Shown here piece by piece: positions 55,690 to 63,430 of a DNA stretch of 64,000 nucleotides. The DNA is from Actinacidiphila bryophytorum. Its GTDB lineage: Bacteria; Actinomycetota; Actinomycetes; Streptomycetales; Streptomycetaceae. Within the stretch, counting starts at the first letter, position 1. Each line of letters starts with the position of its first letter. The stretch spans positions 62,001 through 126,000 of the forward strand of contig NZ_JAFFIX010000005.1 in the NCBI RefSeq assembly GCF_016916835.1, read 5' to 3'. The position numbers and the translations under genes are program-made. Under the pieces are notes generated by a model. The model did no database searches. It was not told the DNA's origin and saw only the letters and a program-made list of their open reading frames with translations.

Positions 55690-56919
55690 ATGACCGCAAT
55701 GACGCCTGGCTCGAACGTGCCGCTGTCCGCTCCCCGTGTGGCCGTCGACGTGGCCGCACCGGTGCGGCTCGACGTCTCGGGCCTGCTCCTCACCGCTGAC
55801 GGCAAGGTGCGCTCCGACGACGACTTCGTCTTCTACAACCAGCCGCAGGGCGGACCGGGGGTGACCTACCGCGCCGGTGGCGGCGCCGCCCCCGACGCCA
55901 TCACGGTGGACACCGACGCGGTGCCCGCCGGCATCGAGAAGATCGTGGTGACCGCGAGCCTGGACGGCGGCGGCGCCTTCGCGGGGACGACGCCGACGGC
56001 CACCGTGCGCAATGCCGACGACGGTTCGGTGATCGCGACCTTCGCCCCAGCCGGACTCGGCCCGGAGACCGCCCTGGTGGTCGTCGAGGTCTACCGCAGG
56101 GGCGGCGCCTGGAAGGTCCGCGCGGTCGGGCAGGGATATGCGAACGGGCTCGCGGGCATCGCCACCGACTTCGGGGTGACGGTGGACGAGCCGGCCGCGC
56201 CCCAGGCGCAGGCCCCGGCCCCGCAGGCCCCTCCGGCCCCTCCGGCCCCTCCGGCCCCTCCGTCAGGGCCCGCCGCCACGCACCTGCCGCCCCCGCCGCC
56301 CGCCGCACCGCCGGCCCCTCCGGCACCGCCCGCCGCACCGGGCCGGATCAACCTGGACAAGGGCCGGGTCAGCCTGCGCAAGAACGAGACGGTGTCGCTG
56401 GTCAAGGGCGGCAAGCCGCTGCTGTCCTCGGTGCGGATGGGCCTGGGATGGGAGCCCGCCTTCGGCGGCCGGGACATCGACCTGGACGCGTCGGTCATCG
56501 TCTACGGCCCGCAGCGCAACCACATCGAGACCTGCTACTTCGGCCGGCTCACGATCCTCAACGGCGCCATCCAGCACTCCGGGGACAACCTCACCGGCGA
56601 CGGCTCGGGCGACGACGAGTCGATCACCGTGCACCTGGGCGGGCTGCCGCCGGAGGCCACCGGGCTGCTCTTCACCGTCAACTCCTACTCGGGGCAGAAG
56701 TTCAACAAGGTGGCGAAGGCGTACTGCCGGCTGCTGGACGCCGCCTCCGGCGAGGAGCTGGTGCGGTTCGACCTCACCAGCGGCGAGGCGCGTACGGGAG
56801 TGCTGATGGCCAAGCTCATCCGGCAGTTCTCCGGTGAGTGGGAGATGACCGCACTGGGCACCTTCGTGGACGCGCGCACCGCGAAGTCCCTGGTCAAGCC
56901 GGGGGCTGCCGCGCTCTGA
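55690..56919 (+). CDS. double TerD-domain protein
   Basis: The 409-aa protein has two TerD-type domains: residues ~1-170 (VRSDDDFVFYNQPQGGPGV, then VPAGIEKIVVTASLD) and ~223-409 (GWEPAFGGRDIDLDASVIVYG, cited at ~255; GDNLTGDGSGDDESITVHL). Acidic Asp-rich loops bind calcium in this family. A Pro/Ala linker (~172-222) joins them. No other ter genes are adjacent, unlike typical ter clusters. TerD proteins act in tellurite, phage or stress responses at the membrane; the role here is unknown. Confidence 0.87.
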   Translation: MTAMTPGSNVPLSAPRVAVDVAAPVRLDVSGLLLTADGKVRSDDDFVFYNQPQGGPGVTYRAGGGAAPDAITVDTDAVPAGIEKIVVTASLDGGGAFAGTTPTATVRNADDGSVIATFAPAGLGPETALVVVEVYRRGGAWKVRAVGQGYANGLAGIATDFGVTVDEPAAPQAQAPAPQAPPAPPAPPAPPSGPAATHLPPPPPAAPPAPPAPPAAPGRINLDKGRVSLRKNETVSLVKGGKPLLSSVRMGLGWEPAFGGRDIDLDASVIVYGPQRNHIETCYFGRLTILNGAIQHSGDNLTGDGSGDDESITVHLGGLPPEATGLLFTVNSYSGQKFNKVAKAYCRLLDAASGEELVRFDLTSGEARTGVLMAKLIRQFSGEWEMTALGTFVDARTAKSLVKPGAAAL

Positions 56920-56930
56920 CCGACTGCTGA

Positions 56931-56964
56931 AACGGCCCGGACTCCCTTGCGGAGCCGGGCCGTT
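56931..56964 (+). terminator. hairpin terminator after the TerD gene
   Basis: AACGGCCCGG (56931-56940) pairs perfectly with CCGGGCCGTT (56955-56964); the inner CTCC/GGAG extends the stem, leaving a short loop. It lies 12 bases past the stop. Confidence 0.75.
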
Positions 56965-57116
56965 CGCATGTCCGTGCGCTGCCCGACACCCGTCGGCATG
57001 TCATGGTCACCTAAATTTTACCGCTGACCGTCTACCCGCATAGACCCGCACCCGGGACCCTGGTCGAGCACGCCGTGCCACCCCACGCCCACCCCTAGCC
57101 ACGGGAGCGCTCAGCC

Positions 57117-57761
57117 ATGCCCGCAAACCGTCTCGCACTCCGAATAGGCTCGATCGCCGGCACCGCCGCGCTCGCCGCCACCGCGCTGCTCGCCGGCAGC
57201 GGCACCGCGCAGGCCGCGCTGCCCACCCCCATCGCCGCGTCCACCGCCCGCAGCTACCTGTCCGGGATGACCGCGACCGCCGAGACCCACGCCTCCACCT
57301 ACGACCGCGACCTGTTCCCGACCTGGATCACCATCTCCGGGACGTGTAACACCCGCGAGTACATCCTCAAGCGCGACGGCAGCGGCGTGACGACCGACAG
57401 CTCCTGCAAGGCCACGTCGGGCAGTTGGACCAGCGCCTACGACGGGGTGACGACCACCGACCCGTCGACCTTCGACATCGACCACCTCGTGCCCCTGGCC
57501 GAGGCGTGGGCGTCGGGCGCCTGGTCGTGGACCACCGCCCAGCGGCAGGCCCTGGCCAACGACGTGACCCGCCCGCAGCTGATCGCGGTCTCGGCGTCGT
57601 CCAACCGCTCCAAGGGCGACGACGACCCGGCCGAGTGGCTGCCCCGCGCGTCGTACCAGTGCACCTACGCGCGCGCCTGGGTGCAGGTCAAGCACTACTA
57701 CGGGCTCACCGTGGACAGCGCGGAGAAGTCGGCGCTCAGCTCGATCCTGAACGGCTGCTGA
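57117..57761 (+). CDS. secreted HNH-family (DUF1524-like) nuclease
   Basis: The 214-aa protein has a signal peptide (residues 1-33, cleavage after AQA in GTAQAALPT). Mature blocks RDLFPTWITISGTCNTREYIL (excerpt at ~62), the metal/general-base motif DIDHLVPLAEAW (Asp120, His123) and SNRSKGDDDPAEWLP match the secreted HNH proteins of actinomycetes. The Cys pairs (residues ~74, 98, 180, 214) may form disulfides, fitting export. It probably degrades extracellular DNA for nutrients or in competition. A strong hairpin ends the gene. Confidence 0.87.
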   Translation: MPANRLALRIGSIAGTAALAATALLAGSGTAQAALPTPIAASTARSYLSGMTATAETHASTYDRDLFPTWITISGTCNTREYILKRDGSGVTTDSSCKATSGSWTSAYDGVTTTDPSTFDIDHLVPLAEAWASGAWSWTTAQRQALANDVTRPQLIAVSASSNRSKGDDDPAEWLPRASYQCTYARAWVQVKHYYGLTVDSAEKSALSSILNGC

Positions 57762-57770
57762 AACGTTACG

Positions 57771-57805
57771 GCCGCCCCCTGGGAGCCGGGCTCCCAGGGG
57801 GCGGC
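57771..57805. terminator. strong bidirectional hairpin between convergent genes
   Basis: GCCGCCCCCTGGGAGCC (57771-57787) and GGCTCCCAGGGGGCGGC (57789-57805) are a perfect 17-base inverted repeat with one base between. It lies 9 bases from each flanking stop codon (57761 and 57815). Confidence 0.85.
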
Positions 57806-57814
57806 AACCGCGGC

Positions 57815-59314
57815 TCAGCGGTGGGCGGTCTGCCGGCGCCAGGGGCCGGTGATGGCCACCATGATGCCCGGCGTCTGGATGTTGGCGAACAGCGTGTCGC
57901 CGTCGGGCGAGAAGGTCACACCGGTGAACTCGCTGTACTCCGGCTCCTCCGCGCTGCCGATGTTCAGCTCGTTGCGGGCCAGCGGGTAGGTGCGGCCGTC
58001 CTCCAGCGCGCCGAACAGGTGCTGCACGCCGACGCCGTCCTCGGCGATGATCAGGCCGCCGTACGGGGAGACCGTGATGTTGTCCGGGCCGTCGAACGGG
58101 CCGTCCTGGTCCGGGATGGTGTTGACGCCGAGCAGCACCTTGAGGGTCAGGGTGCGCCGGGTCGGGTCGTAGAACCACACGGCGCCGTCGTGCTGGACCG
58201 GGCTCTCCTCACGGGCGAAGGACGACACGACGTACGCGCCGCCGTCCGCCCACCACATGCCCTCCAGCTTGCGCGCCCTGGTGACCTCGCCGTCCTTGAA
58301 CTGCTTGCGCACCGACGTGGTCTTGGCGTCGCGGTCCGGGACGTCGACCCAGTCGACGCCGTAGCGGGTGCCGATCCTCGTCGCGCGCGACAGGTCGTCC
58401 ACGAAACGGCCGCCGGAGTCGAAGCAGCGGAAGGCCTGCAGCACACCGTCGGTGTCGCCGAGGGTCGCCAGCCGGCCGCGGCCGTGGTGGAAGCCGTGCG
58501 GCGGGGTCCAGCGGTAGAGCAGGCCGTTGGGGCCTGCCGCGTCCTCGGTGAGGTAGAGGTGGCCGCGCTTGGGGTCGACGACGACGGCCTCGTGCGCGTA
58601 ACGGCCCAGCGCCTTGACGGGCTTGGGGTTGCGGTTGGCGTGCCCGTCGTGCGGGTCGACCTCGAAGACGTAGCCGTGGTCCTTCGTCATGCCGCCGGAG
58701 CCGGCCTTGACCTCGGTCTCCTCGCAGGTCAGCCAGGTACCCCACGGGGTCGCGCCACCGGCGCAGTTGGTGGCGGTGCCGGCGATGCCGACCCACTCGG
58801 TGACCGCGTCCGCGTGGCCCTTGCCGCGCGCGCCCTCGTCGCCGCGCCAGTGCTTGGGCACCTCGACGACGGTGCAGCCGCCGGCCGCGGCCGGGTCGTA
58901 CACCAGGCCCTCGACGTGCGGCACGGGGTAGGCGGCAGCCGCCAGCGTGCCGCCGATCTCGTGGTTGTTGACCAGCAGCGTGGCGCCGCGCTCGCCCGCG
59001 AAGGCGGCGGTGCCGTCGTGGTTGGACGGGGTGGTCTCCCCGGAGTCCAGGGTGGTCGTGCCGGTCCGCGTCACGATCCGGTACGCGAAGCCGGCCGGCA
59101 GCGCGAGCAGGCCCGCCGGGTCGGCGACCAGCGGGCCGTAGCCCAGCTCGGGGTGGTGGCCGTGGCCATGGTCGTGGTCGTCGCCGTGGTGGGCGGGGCC
59201 GCCCGCGGCGAGCGCGCCGGGTGCGGTGGCCAGGACGTCGACGGCTCCGGCAAGGGCGATACCCGCGCCGGTGGCGGCGGAACGGTGGACGAAGTCTCTG
59301 CGGCTGAGCGGCAC
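57815..59314 (-). CDS. phoX: PhoX-family alkaline phosphatase/phytase-like protein (Tat exported)
   Basis: I start at GTG 59314 with AGGGAGCC in front, giving 499 aa. The N-terminus has the twin-arginine motif SRRDFV at residues 4-9, then a hydrophobic Ala/Gly stretch. A His/Asp-rich stretch after the cleavage site (HGDDHDHGHGHH) is striking. NNHEIGG, CAGGATPWGTWLTCEET, VDPKRGHLYLTEDA and PDNITVSPYGGLIIAEDG are hallmarks of PhoX, which uses calcium and iron to remove phosphate from organic esters. The PHO-box-like sequence upstream fits PhoP control. Confidence 0.87.
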   Translation of the reverse strand: MPLSRRDFVHRSAATGAGIALAGAVDVLATAPGALAAGGPAHHGDDHDHGHGHHPELGYGPLVADPAGLLALPAGFAYRIVTRTGTTTLDSGETTPSNHDGTAAFAGERGATLLVNNHEIGGTLAAAAYPVPHVEGLVYDPAAAGGCTVVEVPKHWRGDEGARGKGHADAVTEWVGIAGTATNCAGGATPWGTWLTCEETEVKAGSGGMTKDHGYVFEVDPHDGHANRNPKPVKALGRYAHEAVVVDPKRGHLYLTEDAAGPNGLLYRWTPPHGFHHGRGRLATLGDTDGVLQAFRCFDSGGRFVDDLSRATRIGTRYGVDWVDVPDRDAKTTSVRKQFKDGEVTRARKLEGMWWADGGAYVVSSFAREESPVQHDGAVWFYDPTRRTLTLKVLLGVNTIPDQDGPFDGPDNITVSPYGGLIIAEDGVGVQHLFGALEDGRTYPLARNELNIGSAEEPEYSEFTGVTFSPDGDTLFANIQTPGIMVAITGPWRRQTAHR

Positions 59315-59367
59315 GGTGGCTCCCTTATGTCGCGATGGCGCGTGCATGCGGCGGCCACGCTCCCGGC

Positions 59368-59389
59368 CGACAGCCAACTCCCGGTGAAC
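59368..59389 (-). promoter_or_regulatory. PHO-box-like direct repeat upstream of phoX
   Basis: On the minus strand GTTCACCGGGA is followed directly by GTTGGCTGTCG, 11 bases apart, ending 53 bases before the phoX start. The first unit has the full GTTCACC core of Streptomyces PhoP boxes; the second is weaker. Confidence 0.5.
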
Positions 59390-59518
59390 GGCACGGGTAC
59401 GGCAAGGGGCAGATCCATAGTCGGCCCAAGAATTTGCAAAGGGCGCTTCAAGTCCCGTGCCTGGTGGGACGGCAGAGGCGGTACGCCCCTGCCGCGCCCC
59501 CGGCCCGCGCGTGCTGTC

Positions 59519-60985
59519 TCAGGAGCCGTCCCGGGAACGCGCCTTGAACGCGGCCTTGCGGGCGTCCTTGGCCGCCTTGCGGTCCGGGTGCAGCCGGCCC
59601 ATCGCCTCCAGGACGTCCGCGGTCGCCGGGTGCTCCACCCGCCAGGCCGCGTCGAAGAAGCCGTCGTGCCGCGCGACCAGGTCGCGCACCAGGTCCGAGA
59701 GCAGCTCCGGGTCGTCGTCCGCGGCCAGTTGGGCGGCCAGCGTGTCGATCGTCAGCCAGAAGATCATGTCGGCGTCCGGCGTCGGCACGTCCGGCGCGCC
59801 GCTCTCGGTCAGCCACACCCGGGCCATGCCGCCCAGCTGCCGGTCGTCCAGCACCTCGCGCAGCGCCGGCTCGGCCTCCGCGCCCACCAGCGTCAGGGTC
59901 TGCTGGCACATCAGCCGCCGGGACGGTGCCCCCGCGTCGTCCCCGCGCGCCGCCGCCAGCAACTCCCGTGCCGCGTCGGCCGGTTTGCGGTCGGCCAGCC
60001 ACAACTCGGCCTCCGTGCGGGCCGCGTGGTCCGGGTAGCCGGCCAGCGCGTCCAGCAGCTCGGTGCCGGTCGCCTCCGCGAGGTCGCCCACCAGCGGGGC
60101 CGACGCGCCCGCGTCCATGAGCAGTTCACGCAGCCCGTGCACGCCCAGCGGAGTGAGCCGCACCATCCCGTAGCGGGAGATCTCCTCCGGGTCCAGCTCG
60201 CCGCCGGGCACCGCCTGCCCCGGCTCCTCGTCCTCCTCGATCAGCGCCTCGTCCACCGGCTGGTAGTCCAGCAGCCCGGCGGGCGCCAGCAGCCGGAAGT
60301 GGTCGTCCAGCCGCATCATGACCTCGGTGACCTCTTCGAGCACCTCGTCGCTGGGCTGCTCCATGTCCTCCGGCACCACCAGCGAGGCCGCCAGCACCGG
60401 CAGCGGCACCGCGCCCTGTGCGGTCTCCGTGCCGTCGTCCAGGGCCATCAGGGTGTACAGGTTCGCCAGCGCGGTGTCGAGGAACTCGGCCTCCTCCTCC
60501 GGGTCCCACTCCGGCTCCTCCCCCATGGCCTCCTGCAACTGCTCCAGGTCGGGGGACGCCGCCTCGGCCAGGGCGGCCTCCGCCGCGGCCAGCCACACGT
60601 CCAGCACGTCCTGCGGGTCACCCGCGGTCACCCGCTCGTACGCCCCGCCCGGCACCGCACGGCCCGCCGCCTCACCCGGAGGAGTGGACTCCTCGGCCTC
60701 CTCCTCGATCTCCAGCTCGACCAGCCCGGTGTCCACGGCCACGGCCCACGCCTGCGCGGTGTCGCCCAGCCCGTCCTCGTCGTCCCCGGCCAGCCCCAAC
60801 TCCCCCGCCGCCGCGACCAGGTCGGCGTCCAGCAGCTCCCCCATCGCATCCACATCACGCTCCGGCGCCGCCCACCGGGCCAGCCGCACCGCCCGGTCGA
60901 GCAGCGGCACGGCCAGGGCCAGCCGGGCCAGTTCGTCCGGGCTGAGCAGCCGTACGGGCGGCAGGACGAGAGGACTTGCGGACAT
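59519..60985 (-). CDS. large protein of unknown function, paralogue of the 12137-13507 gene
   Basis: The 488-aa protein starts at ATG 60985 behind GGGGAG. AVRLARWAAPERDV near the N-terminus and KDARKAAFKARSRDGS at the C-terminus match the paralogue at 12137. A long Glu-rich acidic segment (ELEIEEEAEES) replaces part of the middle. A winged-helix-like part (ISRYGMVRLTPLGVHGLREL) and helical repeats of ~30 residues follow. No catalytic motif seen. A scaffold or regulatory role is inferred only from the fold style. The gene ends ~200 bases before phoX. Confidence 0.65.
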   Translation of the reverse strand: MSASPLVLPPVRLLSPDELARLALAVPLLDRAVRLARWAAPERDVDAMGELLDADLVAAAGELGLAGDDEDGLGDTAQAWAVAVDTGLVELEIEEEAEESTPPGEAAGRAVPGGAYERVTAGDPQDVLDVWLAAAEAALAEAASPDLEQLQEAMGEEPEWDPEEEAEFLDTALANLYTLMALDDGTETAQGAVPLPVLAASLVVPEDMEQPSDEVLEEVTEVMMRLDDHFRLLAPAGLLDYQPVDEALIEEDEEPGQAVPGGELDPEEISRYGMVRLTPLGVHGLRELLMDAGASAPLVGDLAEATGTELLDALAGYPDHAARTEAELWLADRKPADAARELLAAARGDDAGAPSRRLMCQQTLTLVGAEAEPALREVLDDRQLGGMARVWLTESGAPDVPTPDADMIFWLTIDTLAAQLAADDDPELLSDLVRDLVARHDGFFDAAWRVEHPATADVLEAMGRLHPDRKAAKDARKAAFKARSRDGS

Positions 60986-61193
60986 CGGGACGGCTCCCCT
61001 TCGGCGTACGAACCAGACGGCCTCCTCAGCGTAGGCCCTCCGGGCCGCGGTCCCTGTCCACCGCCCCCGACTCCCCACCGCGTCGGCCGCCACATCCCCG
61101 GCTCCCGGGGCCGAGGTCGCCCTTGCGCAGGGCGGCGAGCGTTTTCAGGGACCCCCGGCGAGGCGGTGCCGCTGCGGTCGGCGGTGCTCTTCA

Positions 61194-61359
61194 GGGGCGC
61201 GGGGAACTGCGGGACGAGCCCCCCACCGGGGCGCGGGTCGTCACCGACGCAAAGGGGCTGTTCGGTCCGCGCCGGACCACCGGCCGGCGAGCGAAGCGAG
61301 TGGGGGCACCCCCAGGCGAAGCGCTGGGGGAGGCTGAGCGCGCCGTTCCCCGCGCCCCT
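61194..61359 (+). repeat. 166-bp hairpin repeat, copy 1
   Basis: Starts AGGGGCGCGGGGAAC and ends GTTCCCCGCGCCCCT, a perfect 15-base terminal inverted repeat. The inside contains GGCGAGCGAAGCGAGTGGGG, then a GGCACCCCC/GGGGG region. No coding role. Together with copy 2 it fills most of the 693-base gap 60986-61678, in which I found no gene. Confidence 0.8.
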
Positions 61360-61396
61360 AAGTGGGCGCCCTCACGACGCAGGGTGAGCGTTTTTC

Positions 61397-61562
61397 AGGG
61401 GCGCGGGGAACTGCGCGACCAGCCCCCACCCGGGCGCGGGACGTCACCGACGCAAAGGGGCTGTTCGGTCCGCGCCGGACCACCGGCCGGCGAGCGAAGC
61501 GAGTGGGGGCACCCCCAGGCGAAGCGCTGGGGGAGGCTGAGCGCGCCGTTCCCCGCGCCCCT
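61397..61562 (+). repeat. 166-bp hairpin repeat, copy 2 (direct)
   Basis: Same length, orientation and terminal 15-mers as copy 1, 37 bases after it. The two differ in the first third (CGACCAGCCCCCACCCGG against GGACGAGCCCCCCACCGG) but are identical over roughly the last 110 bases, which suggests recent duplication or gene conversion. Confidence 0.8.
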
Positions 61563-61678
61563 ATGTGCTCGGCCCCGCCGCAAAAGCGCGCGCTCACACA
61601 GCGGCAGCCGCAGGGTGGGGGCAAGGAGCCCTGGGGAAGGGGATTGCAGGGGGGCGGGCGGCGCGAGAGGGTGGCGCG

Positions 61679-62968
61679 GTGGGTGAGGGAGTGCGGAGGC
61701 GGGAGGCCTCGGCGGCGCAGGCCGCGGTGGTGGGGACGCGGCAGCACTTCGCCGTACTGCTGCCGGTGGCGCTGGCACAGGACCCGCCCTGGGCAGCGGG
61801 CCCGCTGCCCTTCACCGTGGCCGCGCAGACCGCCGACGCCGCCGGCAGGCGGGGCCTCTTCACACCCTCGGCGGCTCGTGCCCTGTACGAGCGCCGCTGG
61901 CACCGCAGGACCGCCCTCGCGGAGGGTCCGCTGCGCCTGGACGGGATGGAGCTGCTGCGTACGCCCACCGCACGGGCCGCCCTGCAGGCCCTTGCGGTCC
62001 TGCACTTCACCGTCGCCGACGGCACCCCGATGCTGCCGCTGCTGCGGGCGATCAGCCACCGGCGGCTGGCCGGGCTGCCCGACCCGCTCTCGGGGGCGAT
62101 GGCGCCGGCCGCGCTGCTCGACGGGGTGGCCGACACCAGCGCACCGGCCGGCCCGTTCGCGCTGTCGCGGCCGTACACCGTGGTGTTCCTGACCCCGGAC
62201 ACCGGCGCGGGGCCGCTGGCGCTGCGGGACGCGGTCAGCGGTGAGGTCCCGGCGGAGGCGGACGCGTTCCTGCGGTCGCTGGCGTCGCGTTCGGTGCCGG
62301 ACGACCTGCCGGCCGGGCCTGAGGTGGTGCCGGAGATGCGGGCGGAGGTGCGGCGGATCTCCGCGGACTGGAGCGCGCTGGTGCTGCGCCAGGGCGCGGC
62401 CTTCCTCGGCCACCGGGCCGACACCGGCGCCGGGGACTTCTACGACTGGGCCGAGTACAACGCGCGTTCTGTGTACCTCGACGCGCTGCTGCTCGGCACG
62501 ATCCAGAGCAACCACATCGACGAGCTGACCGACGACCTGTCGGGCGTCTTCGACGGTCCCGGTCTCGCGCGCCGGGTGTCCGCGCTCGAACAGCGCATCG
62601 CGCTGTTCCGCAGTACGTACTGGCGCCAGCACCTCAGCGCCCACGGCCCGGCCAACGACCTGCTGCTGGCCTTCCAGTGCAAGGTGCGGCTGCCCGAGCG
62701 GTTCGAGCTGATCCTGGCGGAGGCCGCGGACTACGCCAGGCTCGTGCAGACGCAGGAGAGCCAGCAAATCGCCGGCGCGCTGGGCGTCCTCACGATTCTC
62801 GGGCTGCCGCTCGGGACGGCCTTGTCCATCCTCCAGGTCCTCGGCGACTCCCGGCCCCGCGACCTTCTCCTTGCCCTCGCGGGCTCCTTCGTCGCGACGG
62901 CCGCCGCCTTGACGACGCGCTACGGCCGCCTCGTCCTCTCCTCCCTCCGCGGCCGCCCGCGCCCTTGA
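61679..62968 (+). CDS. membrane protein of unknown function with two C-terminal helices (CorA-like layout)
   Basis: I start at GTG 61679 behind GAGAGGG (429 aa); the open frame begins earlier but runs through repeat DNA. The large N-terminal domain is soluble. A predicted long helix (YWRQHLSAHGPANDLLLAFQ, then LPERFELILAEAADYARLVQ) leads into two membrane helices at ~363-391 and ~393-419. That is the shape of CorA-type channels, but the GMN motif at the end of helix 1 is absent. Family unknown to me; a channel, transducer or stress protein is possible. Confidence 0.65.
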   Translation: MGEGVRRREASAAQAAVVGTRQHFAVLLPVALAQDPPWAAGPLPFTVAAQTADAAGRRGLFTPSAARALYERRWHRRTALAEGPLRLDGMELLRTPTARAALQALAVLHFTVADGTPMLPLLRAISHRRLAGLPDPLSGAMAPAALLDGVADTSAPAGPFALSRPYTVVFLTPDTGAGPLALRDAVSGEVPAEADAFLRSLASRSVPDDLPAGPEVVPEMRAEVRRISADWSALVLRQGAAFLGHRADTGAGDFYDWAEYNARSVYLDALLLGTIQSNHIDELTDDLSGVFDGPGLARRVSALEQRIALFRSTYWRQHLSAHGPANDLLLAFQCKVRLPERFELILAEAADYARLVQTQESQQIAGALGVLTILGLPLGTALSILQVLGDSRPRDLLLALAGSFVATAAALTTRYGRLVLSSLRGRPRP

Positions 62969-63000
62969 CGACCTTCCCCCTGCGGCGGGGCCGAGCCATC

Positions 63001-63187
63001 AGGGGCGCGGGGAACTGCGCGCTCAGCCTCCCCCAGCGCTTCGCCTGGGGGTGCCCCCACTCGCTTCGCTCGCCGGCCGGTGGTCCGGCACGAACCGAAC
63101 AGCCCCTTTCGGCCGGTGACGACCCGCACGCCCGGTGGGGGCCGGTCGCTCCGTTCTCCCCCAGAGGGGGTACCCCCACGCGCCCCT
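63001..63187 (-). repeat. 187-bp hairpin repeat, copy 3 (inverted)
   Basis: The reverse complement carries the same interior as copies 1 and 2 and ends in GTTCCCCGCGCCCCT. Its other end is longer, with a GGGGGTACCCCCTCTGGGGG insert. Outside both ends the flanks are inverted copies of each other (CGGGGCCGAGCCAT left, ATGTGCTCGGCCC right), and the right flank matches the one beside copy 2. The rest of 62969-63430 shows no gene. Confidence 0.75.
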
Positions 63188-63430
63188 ATGTGCTCGGCCC
63201 TGCCGAAGAGGCACCCTGCGGGCAGTGTGACCGGGGGAAGGCAGCGCGGCCATGCGGCGCCAGCCGCACATCAGGCGCAGCCTCGCGCCCCTGAAAACGC
63301 CCACCCGCCGCGGAAGGGGAACCGCCCGAGCCACCGCGGCCGGCGGAAGGGCGCCCCCCTGCGTGAGGGGCTCGGCCCCGCCGAAGGGGAGGGATACCCT
63401 GGGCGTACCGTAGGGCCAGGGGGTTGCGCT

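Noticed and set aside
57425..61387. Long plus-strand open frame across the HNH, phoX and 59.5-kb genes
   Set aside because: It covers three recognised genes and has no start signal or recognisable domain. It is a mirror frame of GC-rich minus-strand genes.
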